From Rhizobiales bacterium UBA697 (GTDB lineage Bacteria; Pseudomonadota; Alphaproteobacteria; Rhizobiales; Ancalomicrobiaceae): a stretch of DNA of 21,575 nucleotides. The notes under the pieces were generated by a model. The model was given only the letters and a program-made list of their open reading frames with translations, ran no database searches and had not been told where the DNA came from. Position numbers and translations under genes: made by a program. Shown here piece by piece: positions 10,818-17,825 of the stretch (its first letter is position 1; every line of letters begins with the position of its first letter). The stretch lies in the NCBI GenBank assembly GCA_002298965.1, contig DBMN01000367.1:1-21575 (forward strand). Direction: 5' to 3'.

Positions 10818-11819
10818 TCAATCCTCGTCGCCGTCGAGGTCCGGGTCGTAGCTCGACGCGTCGAAGCCGAGCAGGTTCCACGACTGCACCATGTGGGGCG
10901 GCAGCGGCGCCGTCACGTCGATCAGGCCCTTGCCCTTCGGGTGGGGCAGGACGATGCGGCGGGCGAGCAGGTGCAGCTTGTTCTGCATGCCGCCGGGCAG
11001 TTCCCAGTCGCGCTTGTCGAAGTACTTCGGGTCGCCGACGATCGGGTGGCCGATGTGAGCGGTGTGGGCGCGCAGCTGGTGGGTGCGGCCGGTGACCGGC
11101 TTCAGGCTCAGCCAGGACAGCGTCTGACCGGCATTGTCGACCACCGAGTAATGCGTCAGCGCGTGGGACGCGCCGTCCTCGCCGTGGCGGGCGATGCGCA
11201 TCTTCTCGCCGTCCTTCTCCTCGTCGCGGGCGAGCCAGGTCGAGATCTTGCCCTGCTTCGGATGAGGCACGCCGGCGACGAGCGCCCAGTAGGTCTTCTT
11301 GGCGGAGCGCGAGCGGAACAGCGCGGCGAGCTCGGCGGCGACCAGTCGGCGCTTGGCGATGACGAGGCAGCCGGCGGTGTCCTTGTCGAGACGGTGGACG
11401 AGGCGCGGCACGTTGCCCTTGCGGTCGACCAGCGACTGCAGCATGGCGTCGACGTGGCGATGGACGCCGGAGCCGCCCTGCACCGACAGGCCGGCCGGCT
11501 TGTTCAGCACCATGACGTCGTCGTCCTCGAAGAGGGCGAGCGACTTCAGATAGGCGGCGTCGCCCTCGAGCGGCTTCTCGACGCGCTCGGGCTTCACCGG
11601 CGTCTTGGCGTCGGTGGCGAGCGGCGGCACGCGCACGAGGTTGCCCGGCTCGACGCGCGAGGCGGGCTCGCAGCGCTTGCCGTCGATGCGCACCTGTCCG
11701 GTCCGCGCCAGCTTCTGCAGCTGGATGAAGGACAGGCCGGGGTAATGGATCTTGAACCAGCGGTCGAGGCGCATACCGGCCTCGTCCTCGCCGACGATGA
11801 TGGTCTCGACGGTCGCCAT
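10818..11819 (-). CDS. rluC: RluC-like RNA pseudouridine synthase (paralogue 2)
   Basis: 333 aa, ATG at 11819 with GGAAGGA upstream. An S4 domain (~15-65: AGMRLDRWFKIHYPGLS...RIDGKR) precedes the RluA catalytic domain with Asp145 in HRLDKDTAG and the motif VTGRTHQLRAHTAHIGHPIVGDPKYF. The C-terminal ~30 residues (SWNLLGFDASSYDPDLDGDED) form a short acidic tail. RluC modifies 23S rRNA uridines 955, 2504 and 2580 in E. coli; that target set is inferred from similarity only. Upstream lie the gene-free GANTC-rich interval and crcB. Confidence 0.92.
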   Translation of the reverse strand: MATVETIIVGEDEAGMRLDRWFKIHYPGLSFIQLQKLARTGQVRIDGKRCEPASRVEPGNLVRVPPLATDAKTPVKPERVEKPLEGDAAYLKSLALFEDDDVMVLNKPAGLSVQGGSGVHRHVDAMLQSLVDRKGNVPRLVHRLDKDTAGCLVIAKRRLVAAELAALFRSRSAKKTYWALVAGVPHPKQGKISTWLARDEEKDGEKMRIARHGEDGASHALTHYSVVDNAGQTLSWLSLKPVTGRTHQLRAHTAHIGHPIVGDPKYFDKRDWELPGGMQNKLHLLARRIVLPHPKGKGLIDVTAPLPPHMVQSWNLLGFDASSYDPDLDGDED

Positions 11820-12221
11820 GGGAGTTGTTCCTTCCGGCCTTCGTCATGACGGAAACGGCGAGGCGACGCAAGCGCGAGCGCGGTCCGGCGGAGGTTCCGA
11901 TTCCACCTTACGCAACGTCGCCTCTTCATCTTCCGATTCAGATTCGGGAAGCGGAGAGGTCGCTCGAAGTCGCGGAGACTTCGATTCACCCGAAATTCAC
12001 CACTGGCGTGTCAGTGTGGTTCCAGGCGACGACGCGCCTTTCGCGTCATGGTTCGAGTGCCTCGAGGATCGATTCCGCGGATCGCTCCAAGTCCTCGAGA
12101 CAGAATCGTTTTTCGCCCTTCTTCAAGTATCGATTCCGCTTCCTCACGTGACGATTCCGGCACTTCGCGCGACGAATCCTCATGTGGCGATTCCGGTTCT
12201 TCACGCGAAGATTCAGGCGCC
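11820..12221. other. 402-bp gene-free interval between crcB and rluC, rich in GANTC sites
   Basis: No convincing gene is seen. Eleven GANTC sites start at 11899, 11935, 11941, 11983, 12071, 12103, 12132, 12153, 12174, 12189 and 12210. GANTC is the CcrM methylation motif of alphaproteobacteria. Base composition is less GC-rich than the flanks (33 of 60 at 12121-12180). Several frames on both strands are locally open and Ser/Glu- or Ser/Asp-rich, but each is cut by a stop or lacks a start. It holds the rluC 5' region, so regulation of rluC is possible. Confidence 0.7.
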
Positions 12222-12229
12222 TCAGGTGG
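12131..12229 (-). repeat. degenerate 21-bp tandem repeat at the 3' end of crcB
   Basis: Five units: 12131-12151, 12152-12172, 12173-12187 (a 15-bp short unit), 12188-12208 and 12209-12229. On the plus strand each begins with a variant of CGATTCCGG and ends in a variant of TCACGCGA or TCAGGTGG. Each unit carries one GANTC site. In one minus-strand frame the array encodes Glu/Ser heptads such as PESSREE, but this is not the crcB frame. The repeat covers the last eight bases of crcB including its stop. Confidence 0.75.
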
Positions 12230-12623
12230 CGTACCAACCGCGGAAGGCGAGGAGTGCGGCGACCAGGACCGCGAGCGAGACCACCACCGAGCCGACGGCA
12301 TAGAGGATCGCCAGCGTCGTCGCGCCGCGCTCCCACAGCGCCACGATGTCGAGCGAATAGGCGGAGAAGGTGGTGAAGCCGCCGAGGATGCCGGTCATGA
12401 AGAACAGGCGGATCTGGTCGGAGCCGTCGCCGGGCGTGCGCGACATCAGGTAGCCGGAGAAGGCGCCCATGACCGCCGAGCCGACGACGTTGACGAAGAG
12501 CGTGCCCCAGGGAAAGCCGGCGCCGAGCAGCCGCAGCGCGGCGAGCGTCGAGAGATAGCGGGCGACGGACCCGATGCCGCCGCCGACGAAGACGAGACCG
12601 ATGAGACCGAACTGCACAGGCAT
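12222..12623 (-). CDS. crcB: fluoride exporter CrcB/FluC
   Basis: 133 aa, ATG at 12623 with AAGGAG nine bases upstream. Four hydrophobic segments make it an inner-membrane protein of normal family length. Family motifs: GGGIGSVARY (14-23), GTLFVNVVGS with the channel asparagine (~40-49) and GGFTTFSAYS carrying the pore Phe and Ser residues (81-90). FluC works as an antiparallel dimer that lets fluoride leave the cell. It is divergent from bioM across ~154 bp. I looked for a fluoride riboswitch in that spacer and did not find one. Downstream lies the repeat-rich interval before rluC. Confidence 0.95.
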   Translation of the reverse strand: MPVQFGLIGLVFVGGGIGSVARYLSTLAALRLLGAGFPWGTLFVNVVGSAVMGAFSGYLMSRTPGDGSDQIRLFFMTGILGGFTTFSAYSLDIVALWERGATTLAILYAVGSVVVSLAVLVAALLAFRGWYAT

Positions 12624-12777
12624 GCGCGACTCCTTCGCTGAGCCCCACATCCTCGCGTCTCGGGCGGGCGCTGTCACCTCCCCGGCGATGGCACCCGTGC
12701 TTGACAGGGTCCCCCCTCCTCCGCGAGATGAGCCCGCCGCCGGACAGGAGCGGCAGCCGAGCCACGGGGGACGGGCC

Positions 12778-13506
12778 TTGTCGGAACCTGCCGGCCACGC
12801 GCCGGGCGCAGCCGCGCCGGTCACGGGCCAGACCATCGCCTTCGCCGATCTCGCCGTCGAGCGCGACGGCCGCCGCGCCCTCGACGCCGTCACGGCGACC
12901 CTGACGGAGCCGCGCGTCGGCATCGTCGGACTGAACGGCTCGGGCAAGTCGACGTTGCTCAAGACCATCGTCGGCCTCGTCCGCCCGACCACCGGTGCCG
13001 TCACCGTCGACGGCGTCGACCCGACCGTCGACCCGCGCGCCGTCCGCGCCGCGACCGGGCTGCTGTTCCAGAATCCCGACAACCAGATCGTCTTTCCGAT
13101 CGTCGCCGACGACCTCGCCTTCGGGCTGAAGAACCACGGCTGGGGCAAGGCCGAGACCGCCGCCCGCGTCGACGCGGCGCTGGACCGGCTCGGCATCGGC
13201 CCCCTCGCCCGCCGGCGCATCCACGAGCTCTCCGGCGGCGAGAAGCAGCTCGTGGCACTCGCCGGCCTCTTGGCGGTCGAGCCGAAGACGCTGCTCTTCG
13301 ACGAGCCGACGTCGCAGCTCGATCTCCGCAACCGCAACCGCTTCGCCGACCTCCTCGCCGACCTGCCGGAACAGGCGATCGTCGTCGCCCACGACCTCGA
13401 CCTGATCGCGACCTGCGGCCGTGTCCTCGTCATGGCGGCGGGACGCATCGCCTTCGACGGGGCCGCCGACGACGCGGTCGCCTTCCATCGGGAGCGGGCG
13501 CGATGA
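12778..13506 (+). CDS. bioM: biotin ECF transporter ATPase BioM
   Basis: 242 aa from a TTG at 12778 with GGGGGACGGG upstream. The frame is open further up (ATG 12688, GTG 12697), but that extension is Pro-rich and not part of the ATPase fold, so the start is uncertain. ABC ATPase marks: Walker A GLNGSGKST (51-59), Q-loop LLFQNPDNQIVFP (~95-107), signature LSGGEKQ (151-157), Walker B LLFDEP (172-177) and H-loop His205. The NPDNQ Q-loop is typical of ECF A-components. It powers biotin uptake with BioN and BioY, encoded just downstream; the bioN ATG overlaps its stop by 4 bp. A TTGACA at 12701-12706 could be a -35 but lacks a good -10. Confidence 0.93.
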   Translation: MSEPAGHAPGAAAPVTGQTIAFADLAVERDGRRALDAVTATLTEPRVGIVGLNGSGKSTLLKTIVGLVRPTTGAVTVDGVDPTVDPRAVRAATGLLFQNPDNQIVFPIVADDLAFGLKNHGWGKAETAARVDAALDRLGIGPLARRRIHELSGGEKQLVALAGLLAVEPKTLLFDEPTSQLDLRNRNRFADLLADLPEQAIVVAHDLDLIATCGRVLVMAAGRIAFDGAADDAVAFHRERAR

Positions 13507-14129
13507 TCGAGGGGCTGGGCAGCATCGGCGCGACGCCGCTCCACCGACTGCCGGCCGGGGCGAAGTTCGCGGGCCTCGCGGTGATCGCCACCGCGCTCTT
13601 CTTCATCGGTTCGGTGCCGGTGCTGCTGGCGGCGCTCGTCGGGTCCCTCGTGGTGGCGCTGTCGACCGGGCGCGGGGCACGGCGGCTCGTCCGCGATCTC
13701 CTGATGCCGGGCGTGGTGATCACGGCGATCGGCGGCGTCCATCTCGTCGCCGGTGACCCGCAGGCCGCTGCCGAAGTCGTGCCGCGGCTCCTCGCGCTGG
13801 CGCTCCTCGCCCATGCCGTGGTGCTGACGACGACGACCGCGGCGGCGATCGAGGCCTTCGAGGCCGGGCTGATGCCCTTCGAACGGATCGGGCTTCTCGA
13901 TGCCGCCCGCACCGCCCTGACGCTGACGCTGGCGCTGCGCTTCGTGCCGCTGATCGTCGAGGAGGCCGCCGCCATCCGCGAGGCGCAGGCGGCGCGCGGG
14001 CTGGGCAGCCATCCGATCGCCGTCGTGGTGCCGCTGGTGGTGCGCACGCTGGTCAGGGCCGGCGAGGTCGCCGACGCGATCGATGCACGCGGCTTCCCGC
14101 CGCGCGCGGTTTCGCGTAAGTCCTCCTGA
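13503..14129 (+). CDS. bioN: biotin ECF transporter transmembrane component BioN (EcfT)
   Basis: 208 aa. Hydrophobic segments lie at ~20-50, ~65-80, ~92-112 and ~140-155. The two coupling helices of EcfT proteins carry the expected short motifs: AARG (163-166) and DARG (194-197), whose arginines contact the ATPase. It links ATP use by BioM to movement of the substrate-binding BioY in the inner membrane. ATGA overlap with bioM suggests coupled translation. Its own stop codon lies inside the left arm of a stem-loop that covers the bioY ribosome binding site. Confidence 0.93.
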   Translation: MIEGLGSIGATPLHRLPAGAKFAGLAVIATALFFIGSVPVLLAALVGSLVVALSTGRGARRLVRDLLMPGVVITAIGGVHLVAGDPQAAAEVVPRLLALALLAHAVVLTTTTAAAIEAFEAGLMPFERIGLLDAARTALTLTLALRFVPLIVEEAAAIREAQAARGLGSHPIAVVVPLVVRTLVRAGEVADAIDARGFPPRAVSRKSS

Positions 14130-14161
14130 CGCGCCTCCGGCGCCCCTCGTGTCGTCAGGAG
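14123..14161 (+). promoter_or_regulatory. stem-loop covering the bioY ribosome binding site
   Basis: CTCCTGACG (14123-14131) pairs perfectly with CGTCAGGAG (14153-14161). The right arm contains AGGAG, the bioY Shine-Dalgarno, nine bases before its ATG; the left arm contains the bioN stop (TGA 14127-14129). An alternative inner hairpin GCGCC-TCC-GGCGC lies at 14131-14143. The layout predicts that ribosomes finishing bioN open the stem and allow bioY initiation. Confidence 0.6.
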
Positions 14162-14170
14162 CCCGTCGTC

Positions 14171-14725
14171 ATGAACACCCGCGATCTCGGATACGTCGCC
14201 CTCTTCGCCGCGCTGATCGTGGCGCTCGGCATCGTGCCGGCCATCCCGCTCATCGGCGGCGTGCCGATCACGCTGCAGTCGATGGGCGTCATGCTGGCCG
14301 GTCTCGTGCTCGGGCCGAAGCGGGGCGCGGCCGCCGTCCTCGTCGTGCTGGCCCTGGTCGCCATCGGCCTGCCGGTGCTGGCGGGCGGGCGCGGTGGCAT
14401 CGGCGTCTTCGCCGGGCCGACCGCCGGCTACCTCGTCGGCTGGCTGCCCGGTGCCTTCGTTGCCGGCCTCCTCGCCGCCAAGCTCGAGCCGCGCGCCTCC
14501 GGCACGGTCGGCCGTACCGCCTGGCTGGCGCTCGCGGCGATCGTCGGCGGCATCGGCATCGTCCATGCCGGCGGCATCCTCTGGCTCGCCTTCGCCACCA
14601 AGGCCGGGCTGGTGAAGGCCTTCTTCATCGACCTGCCCTTCGTCCCCGGCGACCTCGCCAAGGCGGTGATCGCCGCGCTGGTGACGGTCAAGGTGCGCGA
14701 CGCGATCTCGATCGAGCGGAAGTGA
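14171..14725 (+). CDS. bioY: biotin-binding S component BioY
   Basis: 184 aa, all-helical membrane protein with about six hydrophobic segments. BioY signatures are clear: GVPITLQSMGVMLAGLVLGPKRGA near residues 36-59, then GIGVFAGPTAGYLVGW, and the C-terminal PFVPGDLAKAVIAALV. It binds biotin with high affinity; BioMN makes uptake ATP-driven. It is last in bioM-bioN-bioY, 41 bp after bioN. In alphaproteobacteria these genes are often controlled by BioR, but I see no BioR-like box here. The imported biotin would serve PccA encoded in the same window. A large palindrome follows the gene. Confidence 0.95.
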   Translation: MNTRDLGYVALFAALIVALGIVPAIPLIGGVPITLQSMGVMLAGLVLGPKRGAAAVLVVLALVAIGLPVLAGGRGGIGVFAGPTAGYLVGWLPGAFVAGLLAAKLEPRASGTVGRTAWLALAAIVGGIGIVHAGGILWLAFATKAGLVKAFFIDLPFVPGDLAKAVIAALVTVKVRDAISIERK

Positions 14726-14759
14726 CGGGCGGCCGGTCCGGGTTGCCGGATCGAGGCCT

Positions 14760-14883
14760 TGCGCGATGCTTCGAGACGCGGGCCAGCGGCCCGCTCCTCA
14801 GCATGAGGCGTATGTGTTCGTATCGAATATGAAGAGCGCCTCATGCTGAGGAGCGCCGAAGGCGCGTCTCGAAGCATCGCGCA
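14760..14883. repeat. long nested palindrome between convergent operons
   Basis: The outer arms at 14760-14780 and 14863-14883 are perfect 21-bp inverted repeats; the inner arms at 14792-14810 and 14837-14855 are perfect 19-bp inverted repeats. They are joined by a short GGCC-AGC-GGCC segment on one side and a 7-base bulge on the other, with a 26-base AT-richer central loop. Words such as CCTCATGCTGAGGAGCG and CGTCTCGAAGCAT recur, from recollection, as dispersed intergenic palindromes in Rhizobiales genomes. It lies between bioY and rarA, which converge, so it probably ends both transcripts or protects their 3' ends. Confidence 0.85.
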
Positions 14884-14918
14884 CCACGTCCCGGCCTCAT
14901 GCCGAGAGGTGGAGGGCC

Positions 14919-16229
14919 TCACCCCTCGCCGCGTTCCCGCCTGAGCTTCGCCCACCAATCCAGCCGCTTGCGGATCTCGCGCTCGAAGCCGCGTTCCGCG
15001 GGATCGTAGAGGCGCAGCCGACCGATCTTTTCGGGGAAGTAGTTCTGCCCCGAGAAGGCGTCCGGCTCGTCGTGGTCGTAGCGGTAGCCCTCGGAATAGC
15101 CCTCCTGCTTCATCAGCTTGGTGGGGGCGTTGAGGATGTGCTTGGGCGGCGGCAGCGAGCCGGCGTCCTTGGCCAACCGGCGGGCCGCCTTCAGCGCCAT
15201 GTAGACGGCGTTCGACTTCGGCGCGGTCGCGACATAGACGAGCGCGTTGGCGATCGCCAGCTCGCCCTCGGGGCTGCCGAGGAAGTCGTAGGCGTCCTTG
15301 GCGTTGTTGGCGACGACGAGTGCCTGCGGATCGGCGAGGCCGACGTCCTCGGCCGCCATGACGACGATGCGGCGGGCAAGGAAGAGCGGGCTCTCGCCCG
15401 CCTCGAGCATGCGCGCGTACCAGTAGAGCGCCGCGTCGGGATCCGAGCCGCGCACCGACTTGTGCATCGCCGAGATCAGATTGTAGTGGCCGTCCTGGCT
15501 CTTGTCGTAGATCGGCGCGCGCCGCTGGACGACCTCCGCCAGACCCTTCTCGTCGAAGACCTCGCCCTCGCGGGCGGCGCGGATGACGTCCTCGGCCAGC
15601 GTCAGCGAGGCGCGGCCGTCGCCGTCGGCCATGCGGACGAGCAGCGCGCGGGCGCCCTCGTCGAGCGGCAGCGGGTGGCCGAGTTCCTCCTCGGCGCGGG
15701 CGAGCAGACGCGCGATCGCCGCCTCGTCGAGCGACTTGAAGACCAGCACGTGCGAGCGCGAGAGAAGCGCCGCGTTGAGCTCGAACGACGGGTTCTCGGT
15801 CGTGGCGCCGACCAGCACGATGGTGCCGTCCTCCATCACGGGGAGGAAACTGTCGAGCTGGGCGCGGTTGAAGCGATGGATCTCGTCGACGAAGAGCAGC
15901 GTGCCACGCCCCATCGAACGCTTCGCCCGTGCCACCTCGAAGACCTTCTTCAGGTCCGCGACGCCGGTGAAGATCGCCGAGACCTGTTCGAACTCGAGAT
16001 CGGTCTCGCCGGCGAGCAGCCGCGCCACCGTCGTCTTGCCGGTGCCGGGCGGGCCCCAGAAGACCAGCGAGCCGAGGCTGCCGGAGCGCAGCATGCGGGT
16101 GATCGTGCCGTCCGGACCGACGAGGTGGTCCTGACCGACGACGTCCGACAGCTTCTTCGGACGCAGCCGGTCGGCGAGCGGCCGCGGCGTCGCCCGTTCC
16201 AGTCCGGCAGCGGCGAAGAGGTCGGTCAT
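14919..16229 (-). CDS. rarA: replication-associated recombination protein RarA (MgsA), AAA+ ATPase
   Basis: 436 aa, of normal family length. The N-terminal segment PLADRLRPKKLSDVVGQDHLVG leads into an AAA+ core: Walker A GPPGTGKTT (59-67), Walker B LLFVDEIH (111-118) and sensor 1 GATTENPSF (141-149). The C-terminal tetramerisation domain carries HYNLISAMHKSVRGSDPDAALYW and AAEDVGLADPQAL. RarA acts at stalled replication forks, and in E. coli it binds SSB. It begins 10 bp after the degP stop, with GAGGAG as ribosome binding site inside that gap, so the two are co-transcribed. Confidence 0.96.
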   Translation of the reverse strand: MTDLFAAAGLERATPRPLADRLRPKKLSDVVGQDHLVGPDGTITRMLRSGSLGSLVFWGPPGTGKTTVARLLAGETDLEFEQVSAIFTGVADLKKVFEVARAKRSMGRGTLLFVDEIHRFNRAQLDSFLPVMEDGTIVLVGATTENPSFELNAALLSRSHVLVFKSLDEAAIARLLARAEEELGHPLPLDEGARALLVRMADGDGRASLTLAEDVIRAAREGEVFDEKGLAEVVQRRAPIYDKSQDGHYNLISAMHKSVRGSDPDAALYWYARMLEAGESPLFLARRIVVMAAEDVGLADPQALVVANNAKDAYDFLGSPEGELAIANALVYVATAPKSNAVYMALKAARRLAKDAGSLPPPKHILNAPTKLMKQEGYSEGYRYDHDEPDAFSGQNYFPEKIGRLRLYDPAERGFEREIRKRLDWWAKLRRERGEG

Positions 16230-16239
16230 CGTCCGCTCC

Positions 16240-17631
16240 TCACCTGAGCGCCAGCCGCAGCACCTGACCGTCGCGGCGCACGGCGATGCGCCAGAAGGAC
16301 GGGTCGGAGGCGGCGAGACGGGCGAGGCTCGCGGTGTCGCGGACCTCGACGCCGTTGACCTCGAGCACGACGTCGCCCTTCTGGAAGCCGACGCGGGCGG
16401 CCGGCGATCCGGCGGCGACCGCGGCGATCGCCACGCCGGTGGCGTCGAGCGGCATGCGCAGCTCTTCCGCCGCGGCGGGCGAGAGGTTGACGATCGTCGC
16501 GCCGGCGAAGGGCGAGGCGGTCTCGATGGTGCGGGCGTCGCGCGGCGGGGTCTCGGGGGCGGCGACCGAGGCGAGTTCCAGCTGGACCCGCTTGCCTGCG
16601 CGCACGACGTCGAGTTTCACGCTGCCGCCCAGCGTGCGGGTGCCGAAGCGGAAGCCGAAGACGTCCGGATCGTCGACCTCGTGGCCGTCGACGGCGACGA
16701 TCAGGTCGCCGATCTTCAGGCCCGCGGCGGCCGCCGGCCCCTTCGGGGCGAGGCCGGTGACCAGCGCGCCGAAGGGCCGGTCGAGGCCGAGGCCCTCGGC
16801 GACGTCGGCGGTGACGTTCTGCACCGAGGCGCCGAGCCAGGGGCGGCGGACGGTCGAGCCGGACTTCGCCTGCTCGAGGATGAACTTGACCACCGTCGAG
16901 GGGATGGCGAAGCCGATGCCGATCGACCCGCCCGACGACGAATAGATCGACGAGGGCACGCCGACGAGGCGGCCTTCGAGATCGACCAGGGCGCCGCCGG
17001 AGTTGCCGGGGTTGATCGCCGCGTCGGTCTGGATGAAGTAGCGGCTCTCGCCGGCGCCGACCTGGGTGCGGGCGAGTGCGGAGACGATGCCCTGCGTCAC
17101 CGTCTGGCCGACGCCGAAGGGGTTGCCCATGGCGAGCACCAGATCACCGACCTGCAGGCTCTCCGAATCGCCGATGCGGGCGAAGGGATAGGTGCCCTTC
17201 TCGCGGATCTTGATCACCGCCACGTCGGTGCGCTCGTCCTTCAGCACGATGTCGGCCTCGAACTCGCGCTTGTCGGCGAGCGCCACCTTCACTTCCGTCG
17301 CGTCGGCGATGACGTGGACGTTGGTGACGATGATGCCGGAGGGATCGACGATCGTGCCGGAACCGAGCGACGACTGGACGCGCGCCGGCGGCTCCACCCC
17401 GCCGCCGAAGAACTGGCGGAAGAAGGGATCGGCGAAGAGCGGATTGGTCGGCGCCTGGACGCGCCGCGTCGCATAGACGTTGACGACCGCCGGCGCGACC
17501 GTCTTGACCACGCCGGCGAAGGACAGCCGGATCTGCGCCGCATTCTCCGGCACGGCCGAGGTCTGGGCGACGGCCGGCAGGGCGCAGGCGCCGAGGGCGA
17601 GAAAAGCGACGGCGGCGGCAAGGGACTTCAT
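16240..17631 (-). CDS. degP: periplasmic serine protease, DegP/HtrA family
   Basis: 463 aa from ATG 17631 with GGAG upstream. The first ~22 residues are a signal peptide (AVAQ cleavage). The trypsin-like domain carries the triad His106 (VTNVHVI), Asp136 (DERTDVAVI) and Ser211 (NPGNSGGAL). Two PDZ domains follow: PDZ1 from ~285 (RPWLGASVQNVT...GLKIGDLIVAVDG) and PDZ2 at ~390-463 (GSPAARVGFQKGDVVLEVNG). It degrades or refolds damaged periplasmic proteins. The Q-linker between N-terminus and protease is short. First gene of the pair with rarA. Which HtrA paralogue (DegP, DegQ or Do-like) cannot be fixed by eye. Confidence 0.93.
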   Translation of the reverse strand: MKSLAAAVAFLALGACALPAVAQTSAVPENAAQIRLSFAGVVKTVAPAVVNVYATRRVQAPTNPLFADPFFRQFFGGGVEPPARVQSSLGSGTIVDPSGIIVTNVHVIADATEVKVALADKREFEADIVLKDERTDVAVIKIREKGTYPFARIGDSESLQVGDLVLAMGNPFGVGQTVTQGIVSALARTQVGAGESRYFIQTDAAINPGNSGGALVDLEGRLVGVPSSIYSSSGGSIGIGFAIPSTVVKFILEQAKSGSTVRRPWLGASVQNVTADVAEGLGLDRPFGALVTGLAPKGPAAAAGLKIGDLIVAVDGHEVDDPDVFGFRFGTRTLGGSVKLDVVRAGKRVQLELASVAAPETPPRDARTIETASPFAGATIVNLSPAAAEELRMPLDATGVAIAAVAAGSPAARVGFQKGDVVLEVNGVEVRDTASLARLAASDPSFWRIAVRRDGQVLRLALR

Positions 17632-17762
17632 CGAACGAATCTCCGCATCAACCCGTCCGCGAGATGTAGGCCGCCGCGGACCGCGGCGCCAGAGCGGCGG
17701 GGCTCTCGGCCCACTTCTGCCGGCAAAGACGGCGAAGACGGGGCAAGGACACGAAACGGAAA

Positions 17763-17786
17763 AGACCGCCCTCGCGGGCGGCCTCT
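17763..17786 (-). terminator. intrinsic terminator of the EF-hand gene
   Basis: Arms CCGCCC (17766-17771) and GGGCGG (17776-17781); on the minus strand the loop is GCGA, a GNRA tetraloop, and the stem is followed by TCTTTTCCGTTTC. It lies 40 bp after the stop of the 17826-19493 gene. Confidence 0.7.
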
Positions 17787-17825
17787 CGTCGTCGGACCTC
17801 CGATGCGGCGGGCCGCCCACGCCGG

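Noticed and set aside
11752..12303. 183-codon plus-strand frame across the gene-free interval
   Set aside because: It begins antisense to rluC and ends antisense to crcB, has no ribosome binding site, and shows no recognisable domain.
12048..12641. Plus-strand frame rich in Ser/Asp then charged residues, overlapping crcB
   Set aside because: Most of it is antisense to crcB; the SREDSG-like repeats are the plus-strand reading of the 21-bp array.
12624..12777. Fluoride riboswitch near crcB (GGCGATGG seen at 12683-12690 on the plus strand)
   Set aside because: It is on the strand facing away from crcB, and the second conserved part (CTGATG...CTCC type) and required pairing are missing on either strand.
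12624..12777. BioR operator for bioMNY
   Set aside because: No TTATCTATAA-like palindrome is visible in the spacer or before bioY.
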